DNA of 64,000 nucleotides from Acidobacteriaceae bacterium (GCA_025356095.1 JANXUR010000043.1:1-64000), one strand, 5' to 3'; positions 1-10,092 are shown, counted from the first letter of the stretch. Notes: generated from the letters alone by a model not told the origin. A program made the numbers and translations.

Positions 1-2
1 CG

Positions 3-2744
3 ACGTACGTCCCCAACGACGCGGTGCAGGAATTCTCGATTCTGCAGAACCAGTTCAGCCCTGAATTTGGTCACTCCACGGGCGGCCAGTTCAACGTCGC
101 AGTCAAGAGCGGCACCAACGCATTCCACGGTCTGGCCTATGAGTACTTCCAGAACCGCAACTTGGATGGTGTCAACAACGCTTTGACGTTGGCTGGAACC
201 ACCAAGAATCCCCGTTTCGACAGCAACCGCTTCGGCGGCCAGTTGGGCGGACCGATCTTTAAGAACAAGCTATTCTTCTTTGTAAACTACGAGTACAACC
301 CCATCGGCCAGTCAGCCGCCTCAAACGCTGCCTGCGTTCCGACCGCTGCTGGCTATGCCACACTGGCTGGGCAGGGTGGCAACCTGAACCAGACCACGGT
401 GTCGCAGTTGCAGAAGTACGTGACCGCCTCGGCAACCGACGTAGCTACTTGCTTTAACACGGTTACTGACCCGATCACGGGACAGCTAGTTACCGTCCCG
501 GATACTTTTGTGACCGGCGCGGATGGTGTTGCCCAGATCCCGGTTGAATTTGGTCCGTTCGCAATCGTCGCACCCGCGTTCACCAACAACAAGGCGTGGG
601 TAGCTTCAGCCGATTACAACATCTCCGACAAAGACCAACTGCGCGCCCGCTGGATTTATAACCAGAGCGCCGCTCAGGACACTGCCGGATTTCCGCAGGT
701 GTTCTTCACCCCCATCACCGTGCCGTTCTACACCTTTACGGCGAGTGAGTTCCACACCTTCAACCCGAACGTGACCAACGAACTGCGCGTGGGCTTCCAT
801 CGCACTGGCTTCAGCTTAACCACGCCAAACATCTCCTACCCTGGTCTGGATGCATTCCCGAACTTGACCGTATTTGGCGATGCAAATCTCGGCCTCGGGC
901 CGGATGGCAGCGCACCGCAGTTTGGCTTCCAGAATTACTACAGCGCCACCGATAACGTGAGCGTTACCCATGGCCACCACACCCTGAAGTTCGGTATTGA
1001 AGGCCGCAAGTACATCTCCCCGCAGAAATTTATTCAGCGTTCGCGCGGTGATTACCAGTGGAATAGCTACGACGCCTTATTCCATGACACGACTCCCGAC
1101 TCGTTTGCCGAGCGCAGCTTTGGCACCGCTGGCTACAGCGGCGATCAAAAGGCCCTTTACTGGTTCGTGAATGACAACTGGCGGGTAACCTCCAATCTGA
1201 GTGTGAATCTTGGCATCCGTTACGAGTACACCGGAACGCCATTCGGCTGGACGCAGCAGACGCTTAACTCCGTGGCTGACGCACCGGGCGTAATCACTTT
1301 CGGTTCGCCGAAGGCTCCCCGTAAGAACTTCGCACCCCGTATCGGTTTCGCCTACTCGCCCGGTACCAAGGGTGACTGGTCAATCCGTGGCGGCTTTGGC
1401 CTTGGCTATGACGTGCTGTATGACAACATTGGCGTACTTTCGCGTCCGCCGCAAATCGGTTCCACGACGGATTGCCCGGGCGGTTTGGGTTGCCCGGCTG
1501 ATGGTGCCGGCTTCCTTGCCAGCGGCGGTATCGTAAACACTGGTCAGAACGGCATCACCGTTCTAAATCAAGCCGATGCGCGTGCCAATACGTCCAGCTA
1601 CCTGCCTAACAACGTGAGGTATCCCGAGGCGTACAACTGGAACCTCGGTGTTCAGCACACCGTGGGGCCGTACACCATGGAAGTTCGCTATGTAGGAACG
1701 CGCGGTGTGCACCTCAACGTGCAGAACCGCATCAACGTAACCGACACGGTGACACCGACCAACAACATTCCGACCTACCTGACTGCTCCTTCGCAGGCAG
1801 TGTTGGATAGTCTGCCGATCACGGAGAACGGTCCTGGCGGTCTGGTTGATCAATTCAACAACGGCGCATTCTTTGATCCGGCCTACCTGAACGCGGGCTT
1901 CTTCAGCGAAATCGTCTCCTTCCAGCCTTGGGGTTCTTCCACCTATCACGGCTTGACGGGGCAGGTTAGCCGCCGCTTGTCGCATGGTCTCTCGGGACTG
2001 ATGGCGTACACCTATAGCCACAACATTGACAACAGCACGGCCGATTTCTTCTCGACCGTTATCGCCCCGCGCCGTCCGCAGGACTTCCGTAACCTGCAGG
2101 CCGAGCGTGGTAACTCCGCGCTGGATCACCGTCAACGTTTGACCATTGCCGGTATCTACGACCTGCCCTTCTTCAAGAACGGCAACTGGTTCGCAAAGAA
2201 CATTCTGGGTAACTGGGAACTTTCGCCCAGCTACACCTACGAAACTGGCGGCTACGCTACCGTGGAAAGCGCACGTGACGTCAACCTGAACACTGACAGC
2301 GCAGGCGACCGCGTGTTTGTGAACAAGGCTGGCGCTGCGGGAACCGGTACCGATACCACGTACCTGAAGAACTCGGATGGTTTCCGCGTCGCACTACTGG
2401 CCAATGACCCAACCGCACGGTTTGTACGTCTCCGCGCGGGTGGTTTGGCTAACTCAAGCCGCGGTAACCTGCAAACCGATCCCATCAACAATCTGGATAT
2501 GGCCGCGTACAAGCGCATCAACATCACCGAACGCTTCAAGTTTGAGTTCGGCGCGCAGTTCCTGAACGCGATCAACCACTCGCAGTACATTCCGGGCTCG
2601 CCGAACGACATTCTGTCGGTTGGCAACACCGGCGCCGTCGCCAAGGCTTACTTGACGCCGGGTTCTGCGAACTTCAACAATCCTCGGTTGACCTTTGGCA
2701 ACAGTTCCCGCACGGGCCAACTGTCTCTGAAGGTTATCTTCTAA
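3..2744 (+). CDS. TonB-dependent receptor, Oar-like (5' truncated by window edge)
   Basis: The reading frame is open from base 3, so the N-terminus and any regulatory-like domain lie outside the window. What is left starts inside the plug domain (VQEFSILQNQFSPEFG, then GGQFNVAVKSGTN), a typical Oar-type plug-to-barrel junction. A long Asn/Thr/Tyr-rich beta-barrel follows, with repeated aromatic-ended strands, ending in the outer-membrane signature C-terminal Phe (LSLKVIF). A first in-frame GTG at 24 is not a plausible start because conserved plug sequence precedes it. The expected place is the outer membrane, importing an unknown substrate. A strong terminator follows directly. Confidence 0.93.
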   Translation, partial: TYVPNDAVQEFSILQNQFSPEFGHSTGGQFNVAVKSGTNAFHGLAYEYFQNRNLDGVNNALTLAGTTKNPRFDSNRFGGQLGGPIFKNKLFFFVNYEYNPIGQSAASNAACVPTAAGYATLAGQGGNLNQTTVSQLQKYVTASATDVATCFNTVTDPITGQLVTVPDTFVTGADGVAQIPVEFGPFAIVAPAFTNNKAWVASADYNISDKDQLRARWIYNQSAAQDTAGFPQVFFTPITVPFYTFTASEFHTFNPNVTNELRVGFHRTGFSLTTPNISYPGLDAFPNLTVFGDANLGLGPDGSAPQFGFQNYYSATDNVSVTHGHHTLKFGIEGRKYISPQKFIQRSRGDYQWNSYDALFHDTTPDSFAERSFGTAGYSGDQKALYWFVNDNWRVTSNLSVNLGIRYEYTGTPFGWTQQTLNSVADAPGVITFGSPKAPRKNFAPRIGFAYSPGTKGDWSIRGGFGLGYDVLYDNIGVLSRPPQIGSTTDCPGGLGCPADGAGFLASGGIVNTGQNGITVLNQADARANTSSYLPNNVRYPEAYNWNLGVQHTVGPYTMEVRYVGTRGVHLNVQNRINVTDTVTPTNNIPTYLTAPSQAVLDSLPITENGPGGLVDQFNNGAFFDPAYLNAGFFSEIVSFQPWGSSTYHGLTGQVSRRLSHGLSGLMAYTYSHNIDNSTADFFSTVIAPRRPQDFRNLQAERGNSALDHRQRLTIAGIYDLPFFKNGNWFAKNILGNWELSPSYTYETGGYATVESARDVNLNTDSAGDRVFVNKAGAAGTGTDTTYLKNSDGFRVALLANDPTARFVRLRAGGLANSSRGNLQTDPINNLDMAAYKRINITERFKFEFGAQFLNAINHSQYIPGSPNDILSVGNTGAVAKAYLTPGSANFNNPRLTFGNSSRTGQLSLKVIF

Positions 2745-2765
2745 CCACGCCTGCAGTATGGCAAA

Positions 2766-2797
2766 GCGGGAGGGCCTCACGGCCCTCCCGCTTTTTT
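2766..2797 (+). terminator. Rho-independent terminator after the first receptor
   Basis: An 11-bp perfect GC-rich stem (2766-2776 with 2781-2791) has a TCAC loop and is followed by six T at 2792-2797. It lies 21 bases after the receptor stop codon. Confidence 0.93.
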
Positions 2798-2875
2798 GTG
2801 CCTAAACGTAACTTGCGGGCTCCTCAGGTGGGTGCACTACGGCCCAGTTGGTTGTGGTACCGTCAAAGAACGCGT

Positions 2876-3265
2876 ATGCGACGGCTTCTCGCCATCTTCG
2901 TGCTGTGTGTGCTGGCGTGGCCGTTTGCGGCTCCATTGGCACTAGGGGCGACGGGCGCGAACGTGCCATCCTGTTGCCGCACCAGCGGCAAGCATCACTG
3001 CATGTCAGCCATGCCGGGCATGCTGAGCATGGCTGGCACTCGCGTTGCCAGCAGCAGCCTGCCGCCATCGGTTCGCACCAGTTCTTGTTGCCCGCTGCGC
3101 TCGCCCATGGTGGCACCGGCAGGGGCGGCACAGCAAACAGGGCTGCCGACTTCGGCGTTGCCCTACTATCAAGCAAGGCTCGTTGCTGCACCCCACTCTG
3201 CGGTACTGGCTCTACTCGCTGCTGACGGCAATCCCCAGCGCGGTCCTCCTTCCTACTTCGCCTAG
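2876..3265 (+). CDS. Small secreted Cys/His/Met-rich protein, possible metal binder
   Basis: This 129-residue protein starts at ATG 2876, chosen because it begins a clean signal peptide (MRRLLAIFVLC... to about residue 25). The longer in-frame ORF adds 26 residues that would bury it. The mature part has a Cys/His/Met motif (SCCRTSGKHHCMSAMPGM, residues 32-49) and a second CCPL at 71-74; the rest is low-complexity Ser/Pro/Ala. Such thiol, imidazole and thioether side chains suit copper or another soft metal, but that is inference. It lies 119 bp upstream of a TonB-dependent receptor on the same strand, so the two may work together. I do not recognise a named family. Confidence 0.7.
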   Translation: MRRLLAIFVLCVLAWPFAAPLALGATGANVPSCCRTSGKHHCMSAMPGMLSMAGTRVASSSLPPSVRTSSCCPLRSPMVAPAGAAQQTGLPTSALPYYQARLVAAPHSAVLALLAADGNPQRGPPSYFA

Positions 3266-3384
3266 CTTGTTTCCACCACAATTCATGCCAGAAGCGTTGG
3301 GCTATCCGGCAAAGAATTGCCTAGCAGGCAGCTTGTGACCTTGGTGCGTCAGCTTGCGCGCGGAACAGACATTTAGGAGAAGGC

Positions 3385-5664
3385 ATGAAGCGAAGGGCTG
3401 CAATACTTCTGGCAGTTGCAATATTGCTGCCTACTGCCATATTTGCGACCATTTTTGGGTCGGTGCGCGGCATTGTTCATGATCCGCAGCATCGCCCGGT
3501 GCAGAGCGCGGTGGTTGTGATCAAGGCCAAGGCCTCGGAGTGGAACAAGACTACAAACACCGATGCGAATGGAGAATTCTGGTTTCAGGCTGTGCCGCTG
3601 GGCGAGTACGACGTGAGTGTGCAAAGCGCCGGGTTTGGAGACGCGGCGCAGCATCTGCTGGTGAATTCGGGCACCGAACCCATTGTGCATCTTCAGTTGA
3701 CAGTCGCTAGCACGAAAGAGTCGGTGACGGTTTCTGGCGAGCCGCCGGTGGTGCCGACCGATACCGCGTCGCCAACCACGCTGGTGAGCCGGGCGGATAT
3801 TGAGCGCACGCCGGGGGCATCGCGCACCAACAGCATGGCGATGATTACCAACTTTGTGCCGGGTGCATATGTAACGCACGATCAACTGCACATACGAGGC
3901 GGACATCAAACCAGTTGGCTGATTGACGGGGTGCCGGTGCCGAATACGAACATCGCATCCAACATCGGGCCGCAGTTTGACCCGAAGGATGTGGATTATC
4001 TGGAGGCGAACCGAGGCAGCTACAGCGCCGAGTTTGGCGACCGAACTTATGGCGTTTTCAACGTGGTGCCGCGCACCGGTTTTGAGCGCAACAATCAGGG
4101 TGAACTGGTGCTAAGCGCGGGCAACTTCTACCAGACCAATGACCAGTTAAATTTCGGCAGTCACACCGAGCGCTTCGCGTACTATGCAAGCGTCAACGCG
4201 AATCGCAGCAATCTGGGGATTCAGACTCCCGTGCCGCAAGTGGTGCACGATGCTGCGAATGGCTACGGCGGTTTTAGTTCGTTGATTTTCAACGTGAATC
4301 CGACGAATCAACTACGGCTGATTACTTCGCTGCGCCGGGACTACTACCAAATTCCCTACGATCCTTTTCCGAACGATATTGAAAATGCGCCGACAGAGGC
4401 GAACGGGTTTCAGGCTCAGTATCCCAGCATCGGCCTGCGGGATGGTGACCACGAAGCGGACGCGATAGTGAACTTTTCGTGGGTGCATACGTTCAGTCCC
4501 AAGACGCTGCTGACGGTGTCGCCGTTCTTCCACTACAACAGCGCGAACTACGTGAGTTCTGCGAACGACGTGCCGGTAGCGACGACGCAGAATCGGGGTT
4601 CGACGTATGGCGGAGGGCAGGCGAGCCTGAGCGGCAGCTTGGCGCGGAACAATTTTCAAGTGGGCGTGTACAGCTTCTATCAGCACGACGGTGAGGCATT
4701 TGGGGCGCTTTTCAACGATGGCAGTGGCAATCTGGCTTTTCGCGATGAGGAGCACCGGTCGGGAAATCTAGTGGCATTTTTCGTGGATGACCGGTTCAAG
4801 GTAACGGAGTGGCTGACTCTGATGTTCGGGATGCGGCCGACGCGGTTCTCCGGAGCAGTGACCGAAACGGCGATCAGTCCACGCGTGGGGGCGTCGCTGG
4901 TGGTGCCGCATTTGGGTTGGGTGGTGCGGGGATTCTATGGCCACTACTATCAGGCACCGCCGCTCATTACGGCGTCAGGCCCATTGTTGCAGTTTGCGCA
5001 AGCCAACAATCTCGGCTTCATTCCGCTGAAAGGTGAGCGGGATGAAGAACACCAGTTCGGTGTGACCATTCCTTACAAAGGATGGGTGCTGGATGCAGAT
5101 ACATTTCGGACTCGCGTGAACAATTTTTTTGACCATAGCAATATCGGCGAGTCGAATCTGTTCTTTCCGGTGACGATTGATCGGGCGCTGATTCGAGGAT
5201 GGGAGTTGACGCTCCGGTCGCCGCGCATCGCGCATCGCGGGCAGTTGCATCTGGCGTATTCCAACCAGATTGCAGAGGCTGGGGGAGCCATTAGCGGAGG
5301 GCTTACAGATTTTTCGCTGCCTCAGGGGCTATCTCCAGTGGACCATGACCAACGCCATACGCTGAATGTGGGCGGCGACGTCTCATTGCCCTGGCACAGC
5401 TACGCATCCACGAATGTTTATTACGGCTCTGGTTTTGTGAATGCATTTCCGGGCCAGCCATATCCCGGAGCTTATCTGCCGCAGCACACAACGTTCGACG
5501 TCACGCTGGGCAAGGATTTTCGCGAGAACTTTTCGACTTCGGTGACGGTGTTGAACGTGGCAAACCGGCGCGTGCAGTATGACAACAGTGTGACCTTCGG
5601 CGGCTTCCACTGGAATACGCCGCGGGAGATTTTCGGCGAAGTCCGCTACCGGTTCCATTTCTAA
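3385..5664 (+). CDS. TonB-dependent receptor with carboxypeptidase-regulatory-like N-terminus
   Basis: The protein has 759 residues and starts at ATG 3385 behind AGGAG at 3375-3379. It has a signal peptide (residues 1-22), a carboxypeptidase-regulatory-like beta-sandwich (about 23-110), a plug domain (about 120-220, with HIRGGHQTSWLIDGVPVPN) and a 22-strand-type barrel ending in the aromatic strand YRFHF. It should sit in the outer membrane and depend on TonB for uptake. The substrate is not visible. It is shorter than the sugar/peptide Oar-type receptors (around 1,000 residues), and its pairing with the preceding Cys/His/Met-rich protein hints at a metal or metal complex. Confidence 0.92.
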   Translation: MKRRAAILLAVAILLPTAIFATIFGSVRGIVHDPQHRPVQSAVVVIKAKASEWNKTTNTDANGEFWFQAVPLGEYDVSVQSAGFGDAAQHLLVNSGTEPIVHLQLTVASTKESVTVSGEPPVVPTDTASPTTLVSRADIERTPGASRTNSMAMITNFVPGAYVTHDQLHIRGGHQTSWLIDGVPVPNTNIASNIGPQFDPKDVDYLEANRGSYSAEFGDRTYGVFNVVPRTGFERNNQGELVLSAGNFYQTNDQLNFGSHTERFAYYASVNANRSNLGIQTPVPQVVHDAANGYGGFSSLIFNVNPTNQLRLITSLRRDYYQIPYDPFPNDIENAPTEANGFQAQYPSIGLRDGDHEADAIVNFSWVHTFSPKTLLTVSPFFHYNSANYVSSANDVPVATTQNRGSTYGGGQASLSGSLARNNFQVGVYSFYQHDGEAFGALFNDGSGNLAFRDEEHRSGNLVAFFVDDRFKVTEWLTLMFGMRPTRFSGAVTETAISPRVGASLVVPHLGWVVRGFYGHYYQAPPLITASGPLLQFAQANNLGFIPLKGERDEEHQFGVTIPYKGWVLDADTFRTRVNNFFDHSNIGESNLFFPVTIDRALIRGWELTLRSPRIAHRGQLHLAYSNQIAEAGGAISGGLTDFSLPQGLSPVDHDQRHTLNVGGDVSLPWHSYASTNVYYGSGFVNAFPGQPYPGAYLPQHTTFDVTLGKDFRENFSTSVTVLNVANRRVQYDNSVTFGGFHWNTPREIFGEVRYRFHF

Positions 5665-5744
5665 CGAAAATGCACCGGCGGGCGGTATCTAGGCCGCGCA
5701 GCCGGGGCGTAGGAATTGCGAGCGATTCGCGACGAACTACGAGC

Positions 5745-5774
5745 GGCGAAGCACTAGCGCCGAAGCACTAGCGG
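5745..5774. repeat. Short tandem repeat at the end of a convergent gene pair
   Basis: Two adjacent near-copies of a 14-15 base unit (CGAAGCACTAGCG) lie at about 5747-5759 and 5761-5773. They overlap the stop codon of the minus-strand gene, so the slippage may have moved its C-terminus by a few residues. Confidence 0.5.
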
Positions 5775-6391
5775 CGAACCAGTTGAAAGGCGAAGTCGCG
5801 GCCCAGTCCGCCTTGGATGGCGAGCCAAATCCACGTCATCGCCCAAGCTTCCAGCAGATGGGCGTGCGAGAGCGAGCCAAGATCCACGGCTTCAAATCCT
5901 AGATCGGTGGCGAGTTGCGCGGCGGTCTGCTTGGCTGCCGCGTCGTCGCCGCAATACGGCATAAACGCGGGCTTACCGCCGTAGGCCGGGTCTGCCATAT
6001 TGTTGAAGCCGGTGGTGTTGAATACCTTCACCACAGTTGCGCCCGCAGCCCAGTCTGCCACTCGTTCGCCGCCTGAGGTACCGGGTTCGAGACCGGAAAA
6101 ATCTGGCAGCAGGGGATTGGTGCAATCCAGCACTACCTTGCCGTGCAGGTCGAGTGACTGTACTACGGACTGCGTGGCTGGCCACGGCAGTGCCACAACC
6201 ACTACGTCTGCGAATTGCACGGCATTGGCGACCGACTCTGCCTTTGCCGTGGAGCCCGCGCGCGCCAGTAGAGCCTGCATCTCCGCAGTTTGCGGATCTC
6301 GCGAGCCGAAAAAAACGTGGTGACCTGCCTTGGCAAAGCCTACGCCGAGAGTTCCTCCGACCTGACCGGCACCTACAATTCCGATTTTCAC
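5768..6391 (-). CDS. NADPH-dependent F420 reductase-like oxidoreductase
   Basis: The protein has 207 residues with a GTG start at 6391, chosen for the strong AGGAGG eight bases upstream and because residue 1 begins the Rossmann strand. The NAD(P)-binding motif GAGQVG is at residues 7-12, followed by the GSRDP turn typical of the F420-dependent NADP oxidoreductase family (PF03807). The conserved KVFNTTGFNNM segment is in the second half. Bacterial members often act on NADPH with unknown partners, so F420 use is not implied. It is divergent from the DinB gene and stands alone. Confidence 0.85.
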   Translation of the reverse strand: MKIGIVGAGQVGGTLGVGFAKAGHHVFFGSRDPQTAEMQALLARAGSTAKAESVANAVQFADVVVVALPWPATQSVVQSLDLHGKVVLDCTNPLLPDFSGLEPGTSGGERVADWAAGATVVKVFNTTGFNNMADPAYGGKPAFMPYCGDDAAAKQTAAQLATDLGFEAVDLGSLSHAHLLEAWAMTWIWLAIQGGLGRDFAFQLVRR

Positions 6392-6568
6392 GCGTGTTGC
6401 CTCCTGCCGATTAGATTCACGAAATGGTCTGCGGATGCGCGAAGTCTATTCGGCCAATTTCAACTCGCGGTGGATTGCGCGGAAGGGGGTCGGTGGGCTA
6501 GATTTATGAGGGTGCATCTCAGCTGCTAGAGTTGTGCGCGCCGACCTTCTTGTGGAGAAAACCGCCCT

Positions 6569-7066
6569 ATGAGCATCACGGATTCGTTTATTGCTGAAAT
6601 GCAGATGGAAGCCGCAACCACGCGGCGCTTGCTGGAGTGTGTGCCTGACGGCAAGATGGATTGGCAGCCGCATCCCCGGGCCATGTCGCTCGGCAGACTA
6701 GTGCACCATGTCGCTGAGGTTCCGGGGATGGCCGTGATGTTTGAGGCCGACACCTTCGATACGGCGAATTTTCCTGCGCCGCAATCTGCCGCAAGCGCGG
6801 CGGCTGCGATTGCCACGATGGAAGAAGCAGTCGCAGCTGGTGTCGCCGCCCTGGGCCGTGTGGATGATGCCAAGGCAATGGGCAATTTCACACTGACCAA
6901 CGGTGATAGGGCCTTGATGACCATGCCCCGCGTCGCCCTGTACCGCGCCATTATGCTGAACCACTGGTACCACCATCGTGGACAGCTTTCTACCTACTTG
7001 CGGATCCTAGACGTAAAGTTGCCCTCGATTTACGGACCGAGTGCTGACGTGAATCCGTTCGCGTAA
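6569..7066 (+). CDS. DinB-family putative metal-dependent hydrolase
   Basis: This 165-residue protein is a four-helix-bundle DinB/DUF664-type protein. The metal-site histidines of the fold are visible: H46-H47 in RLVHHVAE, and H132, H135, H136 in NHWYHHRGQL, the family hallmark. DinB proteins are damage- or stress-associated thiol transferases or hydrolases, and the reaction here is unknown. GGAGA lies 11 bases before the ATG. A strong terminator closes the gene, which appears monocistronic. Confidence 0.85.
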   Translation: MSITDSFIAEMQMEAATTRRLLECVPDGKMDWQPHPRAMSLGRLVHHVAEVPGMAVMFEADTFDTANFPAPQSAASAAAAIATMEEAVAAGVAALGRVDDAKAMGNFTLTNGDRALMTMPRVALYRAIMLNHWYHHRGQLSTYLRILDVKLPSIYGPSADVNPFA

Positions 7067-7082
7067 ATTATGGTCATTGTAG

Positions 7083-7114
7083 GACAGGAGCCTCCCGTGG
7101 GCTCCTGTCTTTTT
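7083..7114 (+). terminator. Rho-independent terminator after the DinB gene
   Basis: A perfect 10-bp stem (7083-7092 with 7100-7109) is followed by a T-rich tail starting at 7110. Confidence 0.92.
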
Positions 7115-7268
7115 GTTTTTGTGCTGTATTTGCATTTCAGGGCAATCCAATTGGCAGGGCAGCCGCGTAGCTCCAGTACAGAGGTCGCGGTTGGTTTCAG
7201 GTGGAGGCTCTCCCGCCAACTCCTGGTCGGCGCGCCCTCTGATTCTCAGACCACCTAGGAATCAAGCC

Positions 7269-8789
7269 ATGAAGCAACTTAAGTCTCTCGCGGCATCCGT
7301 TCTGGTGCTTGTGATGGCAATGCCAGCCAATGTATTTGCTGCGAGCCATCGCGAAGCCCCCATTACGTCGCTGGACCGCACGGCTGACATCACGGACTGG
7401 TATTCGTTTGTCAGTTATGACAAACCGGATACCGTGACCATGATCTTGAACGTTGACCCGCTGCTCGAGCCGGCCAACGGACCCAACTACTTTCCATTTG
7501 ACCCCAATGTGCTGTACCAGATGAATGTTGACAACAACAACGACGGCATCGCAAACGACATTGTGTTTCAGTTCCAATTCCAGACCATTGACAACACGGC
7601 GAGCATTTCCAGCGGTTTGTTCACCTCGGCCGTGGGCGGAATTGCAGGCATTCCGCAAATCACGTCGTTGAGTGGTCCGGGCGCGGCGGGCCAAGCCATC
7701 AGCCAGACGTACACGGTGACGATGGTAAAAGGTGGCGTTTCCACGGTTCTTGGCTCCGGATTGTATACCGTGCCTTCGAACGTGGGTCCTCGCACCATGC
7801 CTAACTACTCTAACGCTGACCCCAACAATCCGGGGCTGTTCCAGCAGGGCATCCACACGCTCGGCAAAGTTACGGTTTTTGCCGGGACGGTGGATGACCC
7901 CTTCTTTATTGATCTGGGCGGGGCCTTCGATTCCATCAACTGGCGCGCCGTTACTGGAGGCGACATTCTAAAGCCCGGGATTGATGCCGACGACAAGCAC
8001 AACTACGCTGCGGACACGGTCGGTGGTTTCAACGTGAACACGATCGTTCTGCAGGTTCCTATCACCATGCTGACGGTGGACGGAAAGAAGCATTCCTCGA
8101 CCGACAAGCAGGCGGTGATCGGAACCTACGGCTCCACCTTGCGGCCCATGACGACCGTCCGTCAGTCGCCCAACCCGATTACCTACAGCGGAAGTTTCCA
8201 GCAAGTGCAGCGGATGGGTAACCCCCTGATCAACGAACTAATCATTGGCAACGGTTCCAAGGATCGTTTCAGCATGGATGATCCTGAAAACGACGGCCAG
8301 TTTGCCAGCTTTGTGCTGGATCCGTTCTTAGCGGTTGCGTTCGGTGCGCTTGGCGTGCCAGTACCTCCCGCACCGCGCACGGATTTGCTCAATCTGGTTC
8401 AGTACCAAGCTCCGATCTGCCCGGGCTGTGGCCCCGGCGACGCGGGGGCGGTAGCTGACCTGCTGCGCCTGAACACCGGCATTGGCCCGACGGCACCCGG
8501 CGCGCAGAAGCGACTCGGCTTCCTGTACGGCGACAGTGCTGGATTCCCCAACGGTCGCCGCCCCGTGGATGATGTCACCGACATCGCCGCTCGCGTGGTT
8601 GCTGGCATTCTGGTAGATCCAGTGAAGTACGGAACGCCGTTAGGCGATGGCGTCAACATCAATCCCGAGGGCGTTCGCAATACGTTCCCCTTCGAACAAC
8701 CTGCGAACAGCGGTCGCAACTCGCATCACATTGGCCCGGGCCAGCAAGGCTGCACCGGCTTGGCCAGTGGTCAATGTCCAACACTCTAA
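7269..8789 (+). CDS. Secreted DUF4331 family protein
   Basis: The protein has 506 residues from ATG 7269. This start is preferred over a longer ORF because it gives a signal peptide (residues 1-25) ending just before the family motif SHREAP (26-31). DUF4331 proteins are exported and carry an N-terminal SHREAP plus several Asp/Asn-rich loops (VDNNNDGIAND here); their biochemical role is unknown. The downstream neighbours on the same strand are an exported TPR protein and a TonB-dependent receptor, forming a likely three-gene operon. A cell-surface role together with the receptor is inference from that layout. Confidence 0.9.
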   Translation: MKQLKSLAASVLVLVMAMPANVFAASHREAPITSLDRTADITDWYSFVSYDKPDTVTMILNVDPLLEPANGPNYFPFDPNVLYQMNVDNNNDGIANDIVFQFQFQTIDNTASISSGLFTSAVGGIAGIPQITSLSGPGAAGQAISQTYTVTMVKGGVSTVLGSGLYTVPSNVGPRTMPNYSNADPNNPGLFQQGIHTLGKVTVFAGTVDDPFFIDLGGAFDSINWRAVTGGDILKPGIDADDKHNYAADTVGGFNVNTIVLQVPITMLTVDGKKHSSTDKQAVIGTYGSTLRPMTTVRQSPNPITYSGSFQQVQRMGNPLINELIIGNGSKDRFSMDDPENDGQFASFVLDPFLAVAFGALGVPVPPAPRTDLLNLVQYQAPICPGCGPGDAGAVADLLRLNTGIGPTAPGAQKRLGFLYGDSAGFPNGRRPVDDVTDIAARVVAGILVDPVKYGTPLGDGVNINPEGVRNTFPFEQPANSGRNSHHIGPGQQGCTGLASGQCPTL

Positions 8790-8877
8790 TTGCACGAATC
8801 CTGCTGTCCTGGCTGAGGCTGGGGCAGCAGGCTCATGATTTGGCGTAAATGATTTTGAGACCTAGGAGCGAGCCGAA

Positions 8878-10092
8878 ATGAAACCGTCAAGTGCATTGCT
8901 TTCCGTATTGATTCTGGCCTCAGGGGTGGCGATGGCGCAAAGCGCCTCCGGCACGGCGGTGGTGGCGGCTGCGAGCGCAACAACCCCCGCGCAACAAGCG
9001 ATGGTGCGTGCACAAGCCGCAGTGGTCGCCAACCCCAAAAGCGCAGAAGAGCTTGCGCGCCTAGCGCTGGCCCAGTTGCGCCGAGCACGCGAGACTGGTG
9101 ATGATGCTTTCGTGGTGCGCGCCGACGAGACGGTGAAGCAAGCCCGGACGCTTTCGCCAAACGATTTTGGTACCCAGAAAGCGGGCGTTGCGGTGTCGCT
9201 GACGCGGCATCAATACGAGGACGCACTCACGCTGGCAAAAGTTTTGAACCGCCATGCTCCCGACGATATTTCGGTTTACGGTTATCTGGTTCAGGCCGAG
9301 TCTGCTTTGGGCAACTACGATGAGGCCGAGAAGGCGGCGAACTGGATGTTTCGTCTGCGACCGGGTAACACCCAAGCAATGATTTGCGGTGCAGAATTGC
9401 GGGAGACGTTCGGGTTGTTGTCCGGCGCAACAGATTTGTTTACGACCGCGCTGCAAGCCACTCCGTTGGCCGAAACCGAGGAGCGGGCATGGTTGCTGAC
9501 GCAACTGGCTCGCCTTGACCGGCTGCAGGGCAAGCTGCCAGAGGCCAGCCAGCTTGCGGAAGCTGGGCTGCGATCTTTTCCGGACTACCACCTAGCATTG
9601 GCGGAGCTAGCGCAAGTGCGCATGCAGCAAGGCAACGCGGAAGCCGCAGTCATGTTGCTGCGTCAATTGAATCGGCAAGCGCCAAATGCGGGGAATTTAT
9701 ACTCACTGGCCACCATGTTGGCTGCTGCAGGACAAAAAGTAGAAAGCCAGAAATTGTTTGCCGAATTCGAGCAGGAGGCGGTAAGCGTTGCGCACGAGCC
9801 GCTAAACTACAACTGCCAGTTGGCGCTCTACTATGCAGATGTCGCCGGACGTCCGGTTGATGCGCTGGCGGTAGCGGAGCGCGAGGTGGCGGCCCGGCGC
9901 GATGTAGTGACGCTGGATGCCTACGCTTGGGTTTTGTTCCGCAACGGCCGCACGGAAGAGGCCAGAAAGTTCGCCGACTTGGCGCAGAAAATCGGCAGCA
10001 AAGATGTGGCGCTGTTGCAACATGCGGAAAAAATCGGCCAGCCACCCATGGGTGCAGCCTCCAGACTGACGACACGGACCCCTGGGAACTAG
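8878..10092 (+). CDS. Exported tetratricopeptide-repeat protein
   Basis: This 404-residue protein has a signal peptide (residues 1-20, cleavage near AMA-QSA) followed by helical TPR-like units through most of its length, e.g. the repeated A.YGYL/EAL..YDEAEKAA..FRL pattern. TAGGAG lies before the ATG. TPR proteins act as protein-docking scaffolds; here the expected place is periplasmic. It sits 88 bp after the DUF4331 gene and 91 bp before a TonB-dependent receptor, and DUF4331 and TPR genes often occur side by side. No enzyme motif is visible. Confidence 0.88.
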   Translation: MKPSSALLSVLILASGVAMAQSASGTAVVAAASATTPAQQAMVRAQAAVVANPKSAEELARLALAQLRRARETGDDAFVVRADETVKQARTLSPNDFGTQKAGVAVSLTRHQYEDALTLAKVLNRHAPDDISVYGYLVQAESALGNYDEAEKAANWMFRLRPGNTQAMICGAELRETFGLLSGATDLFTTALQATPLAETEERAWLLTQLARLDRLQGKLPEASQLAEAGLRSFPDYHLALAELAQVRMQQGNAEAAVMLLRQLNRQAPNAGNLYSLATMLAAAGQKVESQKLFAEFEQEAVSVAHEPLNYNCQLALYYADVAGRPVDALAVAEREVAARRDVVTLDAYAWVLFRNGRTEEARKFADLAQKIGSKDVALLQHAEKIGQPPMGAASRLTTRTPGN

